Positions 22,595 through 42,715 of a stretch of DNA of 64,000 bases are shown here, one piece after another (positions within the stretch are counted from its first letter, which is position 1; each line of letters begins with the position of its first letter). This DNA is from Theristus sp. LFF4_11 (lineage: Eukaryota > Nematoda > Chromadorea > Monhysterida > Xyalidae). A program made the position numbers and the translations under genes. The notes under the pieces are model-generated. The model was not told where the DNA came from. It was given only the letters and a program-made list of their open reading frames with translations, and made no database searches. The DNA is taken from contig JASANC010000822.1 of NCBI GenBank assembly GCA_030248135.1, forward strand, positions 1-64,000. The letters are read 5' to 3'.

Positions 22595-24791
22595 ATGTTT
22601 TTCGACGACCTCCAGAACGCAGAGGCTCGCTTGGATGCTGGTGCACCGCAGTCCTCCACGGTCAAGACGTTTTGGTCTAATGTTGCAGGGTCGAAAAGTA
22701 CCGGCCCCGTCTGTTGGACGACGTCGTCGGCAACGAGGAGACCGTGAAGCGGCTGCGTGTGTTCGCGCAAACCGGCAACGTGCCGAATCTGATCATTGCC
22801 GTTAGTAGCGGCTGGTTTTCCATGAAGCATGGCGCTTTGTCGTGTCGTGTGTGGCATTTCTTAAACTTGTTCAATTGTACAAAAAGTCCAAGTTCAAGTA
22901 CACTTCATCTTTGTCCATTTCAGGGTCCGCCTGGCTGCGGCAAAACAACGAGCATTCATTGTCTTGCACACCAACTTCTGGGTGACCGCTACAAGGATGC
23001 GACACTCGAACTGAATGCTTCCAATGAGCGGTTGGTGATCGCTAACAATGAATCGAAGAAACGCCAATGTGCCATTTTCTTGACCAGTTTTACCTGTTTT
23101 TCCTGTTGTTCAGCGGAATCGACGTTGTGCGCGAACGAATCAAACTGTTTGCGCAGCAGCGAGTCACCGTGCCGAAAGGCTGCCACAAGATCGTCATCTT
23201 GGATGAGGTGTGTGCTTGTTTTTTTTGTTTCTTCGAACCACACCGTTCCGACGGTCTGATGGAACGTGGCGCGCTTGTGCCATGGGGTGAAGTTTGCCCA
23301 TCCCACTCAGGTTGACTCGATGACCGAGGGTGCCCAGCAGGCGTTGCGTCGCACGATGGAAGTGTACAGTAAGACCACTCGCTTCGCGCTCGCTTGCAAT
23401 CAGTCAGACAAAGTCATTGGTTCGTCTAGTCAGTTCATTATTGTTCCAACCAAGGTTTTACAAATTCGTTTTTTAGTCAATTTCCATGGCATTCTGAAGT
23501 CCTAGTCAAGCCTGTGCACTCTGTGCATGTGTGACTTACTGTGTCATAACAAAGTGCACGGTCTTCAGACTAGCACTTTAGTGTGTTTTGCATGTTTATC
23601 ATTACACTCCGAATCATTGCCCCCCCCCACACACAACTTCAGAGCCGATCCAATCTCGTTGTGCCATCCTGCGCTACACGAAACTATCCGACGCGCAGGT
23701 GCTTGCGAGACTACTGCAAGTTTGCAAAGAGGAATCAGTGGACTACACCAACGACGGCCTGGAGGCAGTCGTGTTCACGGCACAGGGCGACATGCGACAG
23801 GTGGCATTCTTGCGGAGTGCTCTGTTGTTATTTTAATTGTGTCTTTGTTCTTGTGTTTGCAATTGTGAGGCTGCAGGCTTTGTTTGGGTTTTTTTAGCAC
23901 AAACTGGAATGTTTTCAATTGCTGTTCTCATGCACATTTAGGCCCTCAATAACTTGCAGTCGACCGTTGCTGGTTTCGGCATGGTGACACAGGAGAACGT
24001 GTTCAAGGTTTGTGGTCATTTCCAGAGCAGAATATTGCGTGTTCGTTCTCACTTCATTTTTTTCAAACGGGAAGCTTCGAACTTACGAAGTTTAGAAGAA
24101 TGAAATTTCAAACAAGGATTTTCATTCTAAAAGGTCGGTTTTTTTTTGTATTTTAGCCCGTGGTATTATCGGTTTGTTCGAAGTTGTCAGATCGAAGATG
24201 ACGGCCTGCCTAATGTGCCATAAATACCTCCGCAAAACTTTCTTGCGGGTTACACAGCGATTTTGAGCGCTGCGCACATTGGTACCGCACACCGTCGCAC
24301 GGGTATGATACGCCACGCGTTGTTGCAGGTGTGCGACGAGCCGCATCCGATGTTCGCGACGGACCTGCTGAACGCGTGTCTCCGTGGCAACGTCGACGAC
24401 GCCTGCGCGGTCGTGCGCACGCTGTGGCACTTGGGCTACGCGCCGGAGGACATCATCGGCATGATATTTCGCATCTGCAAAAGCCACCCGATGCCGGAGT
24501 ACTTGAAACTCGAATACATCAAGGTGCAGCTGCTCGACAAGGCCGGCGTTTTTGGTTTTAAGTTTAAGTTTGACTGATTGGTTGGATATTTGAAATCGGG
24601 ACGCACCAACTGACGGCTGCAGTCCACCAACTGTCCGAATAGAAACGCAACAACACATGTGAATTCAGGAAATCGGTCTCACGCACATGCGTATCGTGGA
24701 GGGCGTGGACAGCCTGCTGCAGCTGTCGGGTCTCGTCGCGCGACTCGCCATGAAACATCTACCTCCAGAAACTTTTGATCTTGGCGAATGA
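22595..24791 (+). CDS. rfc-2: Replication factor C subunit 2 (clamp loader ATPase)
   Basis: AAA+ subunit of the RFC complex that loads PCNA onto primed DNA in the nucleus. Core exons are 22689-22800, 22924-23030, 23114-23207, 23311-23419, 23643-23800, 23942-24007, 24329-24523 and 24669-24791, preceded by a first exon starting at 22595. Visible motifs are VEKYRP at the N-terminus, Walker [19 protein letters not shown], Walker B ILDEVDSMT, sensor [10 protein letters not shown], the SRC motif (EPIQSRC), GDMRQALNNLQ and a C-terminal oligomerisation domain ending [10 protein letters not shown]. These match RFC2 (the 40-kDa subunit) better than RFC4 or RFC5. Length is 339 or 347 residues depending on how exon 1 joins exon 2. 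The only gap in a frame-perfect join is either 38 nt (22651-22688) or 14 nt (22675-22688); the 38-nt version is the more realistic intron. Confidence 0.95.
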
Positions 24792-25411
24792 ATTACTTTC
24801 AATGATTGATTGATGGATTTGAACTTTCGAAGTAATTTGTGCATTTTTTTGCTCAAAACTGACCGGTATTGTTTTGTTTCACGTCAGGAATTTGATGCAA
24901 ATTTTTGACGTTGCTTCTTTTGCGTTTTGTCACTTGGTTTTCTATTTGATCTCGGCGCAACTTTTCTCATTTTGTGGATTTGTGGATTCAGAATTCTTGT
25001 GGAAAACCATTTTGTTGAGAAGGCATTGTTGAAAACGATGGAAAAACTGGATTTTTGTTTCGCTTGTTGTGTTCAAGTACTTCTGGGATTGCACCACATT
25101 TATCCATTGAAGAACGGGTTTTGATGTTTTGAAACGTTTCTGTTTTTTTGCTGAACTACTATATCGATGTAAAATTCCAAGCCACTGAATCTAATAAACG
25201 AGCACAAAGAACATATGGAAGCGGTTTTGTGGTGGAACAAAAGGTGTTTTACAAAAAAACGTGCAGTATGAGCTTTTTCACAATAAAGATCGACGTTGAA
25301 GCTTTGAAGTAAAGTGAAAACGCCTTTTAATTTGAGAGGCACAAAAATCTTTTCAATATTTAGTTCTCAAGTTTCGACCTTCGGATCGAAAGCGTAGATT
25401 ACAGTCTAACA
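24792..25411. other. RFC2-carboxylesterase intergenic region
   Basis: 620 bp of AT-rich sequence. AATAAA occurs at 25193 and 25282 and could serve RFC2. No exon is supported. Confidence 0.35.
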
Positions 25412-34450
<9,039 letters not shown>

Positions 34451-34626
34451 GCGGGACACGCTGTTCGTGTGCTTTTACAGCATTGAGAATCATCAGCTAA
34501 TGTAGCGGCAAGTAGTTATTACTCTCTGCATTGTTTTTTCTGTCTTCTGATCTATGTTTTGTAATTTGTAGTGAACGCTGTATATAGCAACGCTGCGATT
34601 TACGGAATCAAAATTTTTATGAAGAA

Positions 34627-34632
34627 AATAAA
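34627..34632 (+). terminator. Candidate carboxylesterase polyadenylation signal
   Basis: AATAAA 177 nt downstream of the TAG stop codon, in an AT-rich 3' flank. Confidence 0.5.
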
Positions 34633-34885
34633 ATATCACGTTTCTTTTCGAATGATCAATCATAATCAACGGTGCACTCACTACTGCTAACTATAAGACA
34701 CAACCCGTGTGATCTACACTTTGACTGATTGAACACAATAAAGATGCTACATCATAAATTCGATCACGCTGAAAAACTTCAGCATTGGAAGCATATCGAA
34801 AACTAGACAAAATAATCCGTGGCGTTTCACCAAACACCGACAGTGACAAATAAACATTTTGGAAATAAACTACAAACGATGCAGT

Positions 34886-35796
34886 TCATGAAGTCGTGAC
34901 CATTTTGATGAATTCTGGAAGAAATCAGAAGAATCACAAATTTTCAGTTTCCGTTTCTGGAATGAAAACAAATCATACCATTAATGTCGAGTTTTCCGTC
35001 GCCATTTATGTCAGCGTCGCGAATGACCTGCTCCACTTCGTCCCTTGACAACGGCTCACCCATTTCCGACAGCACTTTGCGCATCTCACTCGCCGTTATG
35101 AAACCGTTGGAGTCGAGGTCAAACTTCTGAGATTGGCGAGTCTCCAATATAAAGTGACGCTGTTTGGAGATAAAAATAATACTTTACAAACACCAACCTC
35201 GAACGCACGTCGCAACTGAATGCATTTGTCGTCGCGCGACACAACCCAATGTTCTGTCATCATTTCAAGGAACTCGTCGAATTCGATGAAACCACTTCCT
35301 GAACCAAGAGTTTTCTAACCATCGGTTACTTCTCATAGGGTTTCCGGCCTTTGCGTTGTTTCAAATGAGAGAACTTTTTCAGTTTACTGTCAGTGTCGGA
35401 GTCGCGCATGTATTGCCTCAGTTGGCTGTCGGTCAAATGGTAGCCGAGGGATCGCAACGCGGTGCCCAACTCGTCACGTGACACCCGGCCATCCTGGTTC
35501 TTGTCGAACCACGCGAACAGTTCTTGGATTTCTTAAGCGCACAAAATTATACCGTTTGGGCAAACCTTACAAACGAAACCGTGGTTCAGTAAGAATTTGA
35601 AATTCATAAACCCACCCTCAAGATCCTTGCGCGTCAAACGCTGCTCGTGACTGTTCGCACGAGAGAGCCGCTTCGTCTCGCTGGATCTTCTTGATGATGA
35701 CCGCTAAATTGGCGGAAGAATTTAACTTCAAGCACATCAAAACTGCAACACAAACATCACCATCAAGCATCTCAAAGAAAACCAACTAACCGACAT
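34886..35796 (-). CDS. Calmodulin/troponin-C-like EF-hand protein A
   Basis: Last of four tandem paralogues in transcription direction. Exons are 35796-35791 (ATG TCG only), 35703-35616, 35531-35388, 35298-35198, 35126-34979 and 34914-34886, giving 516 nt or 171 residues. A Ser/Arg-rich N-terminus (SRSSSRRSSETKR) precedes four EF-hands with loops DKNQDGRVSRDE, DTDRSGFIEFDE, DLDSNGFITASE and DINGDGKLDINE. All have acidic residues at positions 1 and 3 and Glu at 12, so all four should bind calcium. It ends FIKMVTTS. The N-terminal extension and the linker MMTEHWVVSRDD set it apart from true calmodulin. A cytosolic calcium sensor or muscle troponin-C-like role is inferred. Confidence 0.9.
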
Positions 35797-36489
35797 GTAA
35801 AAATGCCGAAAAAGAACCACGTCCAAACTACAAATTTAGTGTCATCAGTGGTTCAGCTAATCGTCTGTGAGAATAGTATCGGTTCATAATTTAATGCATT
35901 AGTGCCACAAAGTGCCACATGGTTGCACATGATGCAAAGCTTTCATGCCAATGCCCATATATTCCATTTGGTTTCTGGTTGTCACGGACACAAATTATAT
36001 CAGACTGAGTCGCGGTTTGAAACACGTTTTCAGAGCAATAATCAGCATGGATGAATGTCTACGATTCGACAGAGACTCCAGGCAGACCGCAGACCGCACT
36101 ACGCTACACGCACCGCACACAATCAAAGCATTTTGATTTATTATGCAATATTGCTCTTTTTGTCGGTAACGTCAATTGAATGAATGCATCTTTACCAGCA
36201 AATACGTTTGCGTGTAACGTTAGAATGATTCTGAAACCATAAAATCCTGATATGATTTAATCAAATGATAAAGCTCACTTCGAAAGTCACGAGGCTACCT
36301 ACACTCCTGAACTTTGAAGCCATGAACAGAAAATAATATCGACATTGACGACAAATCACGTGAGGAAAACTTAAAAAAACACATTCATGAGCTGACGCCC
36401 ACAGGCCATACATAAAATCGTCTTCGAAATCACTCTTCGTCAGCAACGAGCCGCTGTGACAAAATGTTGAACATGATTCAATAATTTAA

Positions 36490-36571
36490 GCGGCGTTCAT
36501 GAAGTAGTTTTTAGCGACGCATTAGCTGTGTTAAAACATAGCCACACAGTCACCATAGTTCTTCATGAACG
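36490..36571. repeat. ~82-bp palindromic MITE, copy 1
   Basis: GCGGCGTTCATGAAG at the left is mirrored by CTTCATGAACG at the right, around a centre TGTGTTAAAACATAG. It can fold into one long hairpin. A second copy lies at 40587-40672. Confidence 0.7.
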
Positions 36572-36789
36572 TGTTATATGCTTCATGAATTCAAGAAATG
36601 CGCGTCATTTAGTGCTTCCCATACTGTTCGAACAATTCTTTCAACATTTATTTCAACAAACTTTATTCTTCGATTACTGCACAAAAAATCAGATTGCACT
36701 GATCACAGGCGCATAACAGGTCCGAATAAAACAGTCCAAAGATCGTTTAAAAATGTTTTTTCTTCATAAAGTTGCACAAAGTCAGTTCG

Positions 36790-37894
36790 TCATGTGGTCA
36801 TCATTTTTATGAATTCTGAAGAAAAAAACGACATGAGAAGCACCAACAACAAACAACGAACATTATTACCCGGGAGAGAGAGTTCAGTAATTTTCAACAA
36901 CGTCAACGAACCGTGCAAGTCCAGTTTGCCGTTTCCATCCAAATCCGCATCGCGAATGATTTCATTCACTTCGTCCTTTGTCATCGGCTCGCCCATGCCC
37001 GTGAGCACTTGACGCATTTCAGCTGCCGTGATATACCCATTCCCATCGAGATCAAAAACCTGACGTATGAGTAAAAAATAGAGTGCGGATAAAAACCGAT
37101 TGAAACGACACTTGAGAACGTCTGTATCGGTACAAATTTGTTCAGCCTGCCAGTGGCATTTTGTGCGCGCTTTTTAGCTGCCAGACGGCAGATGAACAAA
37201 TTTGTTCAGTAAACGTTCTCAGTGAGTGTACCCAGTTTGAAAAAAAATTCAGGTTTTAGTGAAAAAATCAAAACTGCGCCTCAGTCGAATTGCGCACACT
37301 GATCAGCTCTCACCTTGAATGCGTCCTGAAATTTCGCCGTTCGATCGTCCTGCGACAGCACTGGGTGCTTTGCAATGAAACTGACGAACTCGTCAAACTC
37401 AATGTGGCCGTTCACTGCACATAAAAAGTAATCCGTTAGCACTGCAACATAATTCACAACAGAATAGTACTAACGGTTCACGTCGACCTCTCGGATGTAA
37501 CCGTCAATTTCCTTCTCTGTCGGATCGTGTCCCATCAGGCGCATCGCGTTTCCCAGCTCAGCGCTTGAAATTTTTCCATCGCCGTTTTTGTCGAACATTT
37601 TGAACAACGCATGAAAATCTAAAAAAAACATCAAAGAATCTGAAATCGAAGAAAGATCAATTCTGTGAAAGAACTTAAAAACAGTGTCTGTTTATCGGTG
37701 CAACTTTCAAAGAGAAACTTTACCAGCAAGTTCCTGCTCCGCCAGCTGATTCGTTTCAGCTTTGTCTTTCTTCTGCTTCTTCCGTTGAGCTGAGTTCTTT
37801 CGTTTGGTCTAAATAACAAATCATACATAAGCAATAAAAACAGTTTTGAATTTCAAATAAATTGTAATACACACTTTAACAAACAAACCGGCAT
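36790..37894 (-). CDS. Calmodulin/troponin-C-like EF-hand protein B
   Basis: Exons are 37894-37889 (ATG CCG only), 37808-37724, 37618-37475, 37414-37314, 37059-36912 and 36815-36790, giving 510 nt or 169 residues. A Lys-rich N-terminus (TKRKNSAQRKKQKKDK) is followed by four intact EF-hand loops: DKNGDGKISSAE, DVNLNGHIEFDE, DLDGNGYITAAE and DLDGNGKLDLHE. It ends EFIKMMTT. The basic leader could bind membrane or nucleic acid, but this is only a guess. Exons 3, 4 and 5 have the same lengths (144, 101, 148) as in paralogues A and C, showing origin by tandem duplication. Confidence 0.9.
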
Positions 37895-38498
37895 GTCAGC
37901 TGATTTGCTTGGACTGTGCAGTAGAACTTTTTGGTCTTGTTTTTACTTGGTTTCCTTATAAAAGGAAACCGTAAGAAATTGGGCAGCCTTTTATTGTTAT
38001 CTTAGTGATCCATTTGTAACTCCTGAAAGCGAATGAACAATTTCTACACAATGCGTGTACATACATAACCTGGGAATCGACTGCTGAAAAACAGCTACAT
38101 AATAATCCAGTTGAAAGCAGTAACTGCGACAAGTACCAAATTATACGTCATACTTGATTGTTGATTTAAGCTATCAGAGCTTTCCAGCTATGTACCCCTA
38201 AACGATATCACCAGTTGCCTAGGAATAGCGGGAAATCTGCATTATTACATCGCTTGGCTAATAGTTACTAATTGATGGGTCAGAGCATGATTTATTCAAT
38301 TATTATTGCGGTTTTTCATCCGATACGTGCCGTCAAAAAACCGTACACACAAAGCGGCGGCGAGCTTGTCCGAGCTGCCTATAAACATCGTTTGAATGAT
38401 GACGTCAATTCTTATCTGATCCGTTCAGTTTAATTGGAGCCGCTCAGTTCCTGATTCCACCCGGTAAACATTGTTTGTAATGATGACGTCAAAGCTTA

Positions 38499-38640
38499 AG
38501 GCCCGTTGATACCTGACGTACATTGACGTACGTCTGCATACGTCAGGTATAAACGGTAGTATGCAATAACACGAGACCTAAAGTGACGTGACGTGACGTG
38601 ACGTGCCGTATGCGCATACGTCAGGTATAAACGGGCCTTT
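38499..38640. repeat. MITE with CCTGACGTA termini and internal (TGACG)n, copy 1
   Basis: AAGGCCCGTTGATACCTGAC at the left is mirrored by GTCAGGTATAAACGGGCCTT at the right. The interior has GTGACGTGACGTGACGTGAC. It sits inside the second unit of a ~105-bp tandem duplication (about 38370-38700, marked by ATTGGAGCCGCT and CTGATTCCACCCG). A TTA repeated at both edges may be a target-site duplication. A second copy is at 47807-47926. Confidence 0.75.
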
Positions 38641-38899
38641 ATCTGACGCGTTAAGTTCAATTAGAGCCGCTAAAATCCTGATTCCACCCGTTTGATTCAG
38701 TCAACCCCATAAATGTGTTAATAATGATTTATTACAAGTTGAAGAAGTGTTGATTTCTTGAAACCATAAAACTTTAATAAAGTATCATAAAAACAACTAA
38801 TCAGAGTGGCTGGAACAGAATAAATCTCGACAGAAACGTTTACAAAAGCTTCAAGAAATTAGCATTAGCAAAAACATTCGAATCACACGCACGCACGAT

Positions 38900-40196
38900 T
38901 TACGTTGTCATCATTTTCACGAATTCTGCAACATATCAATTTTAGAGTTCAGATTTATGTGGGGAAAATGCTTGAACAATGGATGGAGCAACGACGTGTA
39001 GCCTACCATTGTAATCGAGTTTACCATTGCGATCACGGTCGAAGTCTTCGATCAGCTCATCGATCTCTGCCTTTGACATCGGCTCGCCCGCTTCCGCGAG
39101 GACGCGACGCATCTCCCTTGCCGTGATATAGCCGTTGTTGTCAAGGTCGAACGCCTGGAGTTTGTGGTGTCACCAAAAATGTTGCACTTGCAATACATTT
39201 GTGTTCTTGGTTGCATCTGCCTGCGCGGAGAACACTCACCTTGAATGCCTCCAAAAGTTGCTGGCTGCGATCGTCTCGTGTCGCCACTTTGCGTTTCGAC
39301 ATCATCGACAGGAACTCGGCGAACTCAATGTAACCGGTGTCTGCAAGTGCGACGCAATTTTAGGAATACTGAAAACACGAAAAAACATCGACAAAAGAGT
39401 CGACGGCAAACAATCAGACGCTGAAGGGATGTCACTCTTGTGCCCCAAAGCCTGGTCGTCAACCTCAACATACATGCGTGGTTGGAACTCGTCAGTTAAA
39501 CGTTCTTTTTCCATGAAAGTTCGGCGTTTCACCAAATACCCCACTAACATGGCTGAACCAAACATCCCATTACCATTTCTATCCAACTCGCGAATGTATT
39601 GCTTCACTTCTCGTTCCGTCACATCCTGGCCAAGTGAACGGAGCGCAGCGCCAAGCTCGTTGTTCGAAATGCGTCCATCTTGCGTTTTGTCAAACCACGC
39701 GAACAAATTTTGAATCTCTGCGAGCAAAAATTTTGAAATTACACTATGTGTGGTCATATGAATATACAGTATTTTCTTTAAACCGGTCAACAGCAGAATG
39801 CAGAAGCCTGCGAAAGAAGAAAAAGAACGAGACCGGTTTAGAAAAGGACATATTTCTTCTTTATCGGGATTCTTGATTCCCCGACCCAAAATTTCGCAGG
39901 TTCTGTATTCTGCCAAAAAGTGACAGGTTTAAAGAAATATAGTGTATACGTTTTTTGTACATATTTAGACGTTTTTCTTCTTTACAGTTTTTGTCTCATA
40001 CACACCCTCCATGTCCTTCTCCGGCATCTCATATCGCTCTTGGTTGGACGCTCGACGCTCCGACATTCTCCGCCGCCTGTATTTCTGAAAAACAGAGCGC
40101 AGTGTTGTTGCTAGCGATGAGTCGCATGTGGCACAAGATAAACGTGGTACCAACCACTTAAGGAACTCAAATGTTCACGTTTCAACTGACCGGCAT
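38900..40196 (-). CDS. Calmodulin/troponin-C-like EF-hand protein C
   Basis: Exons are 40196-40191 (ATG CCG only), 40084-40006, 39717-39574, 39340-39240, 39154-39007 and 38925-38900, giving 504 nt or 167 residues. The Arg-rich leader KYRRRRMSERRASNQ is followed by EF loops DKTQDGRISNNE, DRNDTGYIEFAE, DLDNNGYITARE and DRDRNGKLDYNE, ending EFVKMMTT. Loops keep the coordinating positions. EF2 has Thr at position 5, and the last loop has two extra Arg residues, so affinity may differ. The linker LSMMSKRKVATRDD is paralogue-specific. Intron 2 carries a 180-bp MITE (39768-39950). Confidence 0.9.
39768..39950. repeat. MITE with TTCTTTAAACC...CAGAAT termini, copy 1
   Basis: TACAGTATTTTCTTTAAACC through GCAGAATGCAGAAGCCTGCG at the left is mirrored by CGCAGGTTCTGTATTCTGCC through GGTTTAAAGAAATATAGTG at the right. 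It lies in an intron of EF-hand gene C. A related copy is at 49265-49430. Confidence 0.7.
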
Positions 40197-40586
40197 CGTG
40201 TGTCAAAAGTGTCAGACGTCTGGCGCAGCGGGCACCCACTTTTTCCGAAACCTTATCCGATTATTACGTTCCCGAGCAAATCTAGAAAACAACTCATCAA
40301 ACAATAAACTTGACATTTGTAAATCGAAACAAAAACATATGACAATTGAAAAATGACGCAAATGGAAATTAAAAATGTTTGTTGGTTCACAATAACATTT
40401 GACACTTGCAATATCGTACGCGCACTGCATTGTACGCTGGATCAGCTTGATACACATTCAAAGTTGGAGCTGCAACTTATTGATTGCTTCATGGTTGCCT
40501 GGAGATGCGACTTCATAGCGCTCGAACTAATCCCAACAACAGCGAACATATTCACGCTGAAAACAAACACGCACCGTGTCTCTTTA

Positions 40587-40672
40587 GCGGCGTTCATGAA
40601 GCAGTATTTAGTGACGCGTAGCTGTGTTAAAACATAGCTATGCGGCCACTAATACTGGTTCATGAATGCCCC
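40587..40672. repeat. ~82-bp palindromic MITE, copy 2
   Basis: Same element as 36490-36571: GCGGCGTTCATGAAGCAGTA at the left and TACTGGTTCATGAATGCC at the right, around TAGCTGTGTTAAAACATAGC. It lies upstream of EF-hand gene C, in the C-D spacer. Confidence 0.7.
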
Positions 40673-40984
40673 TTACGTGTTTCGATCACGTGATTAATGT
40701 TGCCCAATCATCACCTGACACTGGTAATTCAAGTTTCTTTGTGTTGCTGTGCCTGCGCAATGCGCCGTGTGCATTTCAATGCGAACATACATACATTAAA
40801 TGAATCGTTTTCAATTTTTATTTCAGTACCAGAAAATTCCTATTTGTATTTTGCACTGCATATTAATAAAAAACGTATCCACATGTTCAGAAACAAAAAA
40901 AAACAGATCGGAAACGTGAAAGAACACTGTCACAAATACTCCGCTTCAACACAATTATCAATGTAAAATTGCCAACTGTTTGCA

Positions 40985-41959
40985 TTAGGCTTCTTCCTGC
41001 ATCATTTTGATGAATTCTGAAAGGCAAGGAAATTTTTGAGATACAATGGATATTGTAGAAAACAAGAACTTTGTGCACCTTTCATGTCCAGTTTTCCGTT
41101 TCCGTCAATGTCCGCATCGGCTAGAATTTCGTCCACTTCCTGGCGTGTCAGCGGCTCGCCCGTTTCCTCAAGCACTCGCTTGAGCTCATCTGCGGTGATG
41201 TAGCCGCTTGCATCTTTGTCGAATACCTTCAATAATTATTGTGGGAGTTCGATTTCTAAGAGGCCTCCCACGATTCTCAAACCTAATAGCGACAAACGCC
41301 ATAATGTACAAAAGCGACTTGAAATTTTCAATAAACAATATCGTGAGTTCAGCACACCTTGAAAGCTTCCTCGAGTTCCTCTATAGTGTTCTGTTTGCCC
41401 ATCGACTTGTCTACCATCACTGCGAATTCGTCGTATTCAACAAAGCCGTTGCCTGAAGTGCATAGCTAACGATTGGATTCACAAGTTGAAAGCCAATAAT
41501 GGCTGCTAAGAAAATAAGATTCACAGTATGGCTGCTAAGTCAAAACCAGTCAGCAGATACAGACCATTTGTGTCCAACATTCGAATGAACTGCGCCAGTT
41601 CAGCTTCCGTCGGATTCTTGCCAGCAGCTCGCAACACAGTTCCAACCTCTGCCACTTCGATTGTTCCATCGTCGTTTCGGTCAAACTGACTGAACGCTTC
41701 TTGCAATCCTGTTCACACCGCTTGCAAGATGTGCTGTCATCATTGTTTCTGTTTTGCATCAACAAACGTTATGTCCAGGTTACACTTACTCAGCTCTGCT
41801 TCGGGGCTGCGGCCTTGTTGACCGCGCGATGGTTGTTCTTTATTACGGTGATGGTGCTTGTCACCGCGGTGGTGGTTGCTGCGCTAGAACAAAGGCAACA
41901 CATCATAGCTGCTGACTGAAAACATTGCCTGAAACCCATAATTTCGAACTTGCCGACAT
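40985..41959 (-). CDS. Calmodulin/troponin-C-like EF-hand protein D
   Basis: Exons are 41959-41954 (ATG TCG only), 41883-41790, 41708-41565, 41452-41358, 41226-41079 and 41016-40985, giving 519 nt or 172 residues. A His/Arg-rich N-terminus (SNHHHRGDKHHHRNK) precedes loops DRNDDGTIEVAE, DTNGNGFVEYDE, DKDASGYITADE and DIDGNGKLDMKE. It ends EFIKMMQEEA, nearest the usual troponin-C/calmodulin tail. It is the most divergent of the four: exon 4 is 95 instead of 101 nt. The donor after exon 1 reads ATGTCG|GCAAGT, a GC-AG intron where paralogue A has GTTAGT. First in transcription order of the cluster. Confidence 0.87.
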
Positions 41960-42715
41960 GATTCAAAATGCAGACACGCCGGATGTTTTTCAAGTTTCAA
42001 ACAATAGTTCGTGTGGAGTGGAGCACCTGTAGCTGGCCTTGTTCACTGCAGATTGGAAATCGTCGCTGTTCACTGTGTAACAGACTCTAAAAATTATTTT
42101 CGCTTAACCTCAACGCTTCAAAACAAAAGCATATATTCTCGCCCATACATTTGCACCAGATCGGCACAGGTGCATGTTTTTCTATTGATTCCAACTGTAT
42201 TAATACTGTATCACGGTTCACTGATGTGCATCCGAGTGGTTGCTTAGTTGCGCTGACCGCAATGCAAGCATATGCAAGTAGATCTAGTACCTTACATATA
42301 TGCACTAGTTCTATTGGAGGATGGAATTATTTATCATCAGTTTTTATTTGAGGGTTTTTGTATGCGGTTATGATTAAAATGAAAATAAACTAAGTGGACA
42401 CCAACGAGTTTATCTATACGAATCTTTACAATGAGCAAAACATGATACGACACGCACAAATTAGAAAGTACAGCAAACCATAAAGATTCATTCAAGTGAA
42501 AAGCCGACAACACCGAACAATTGATGTTTGAATTATTCAGAAAAAAGGAAACCGTACAGATTGTTTTGATCACGATGTGCACGTGTGTACAATATATACA
42601 GTGTTTCTGAATTGTACACAGTTCAGAGCCAGGGGGCTCTGCGGTATGCGCCTACCTGGCGAAACCGCAAACAGCGAACTTCGTGTAATGCAGAGGCAAC
42701 AATAAATTGAATCAA

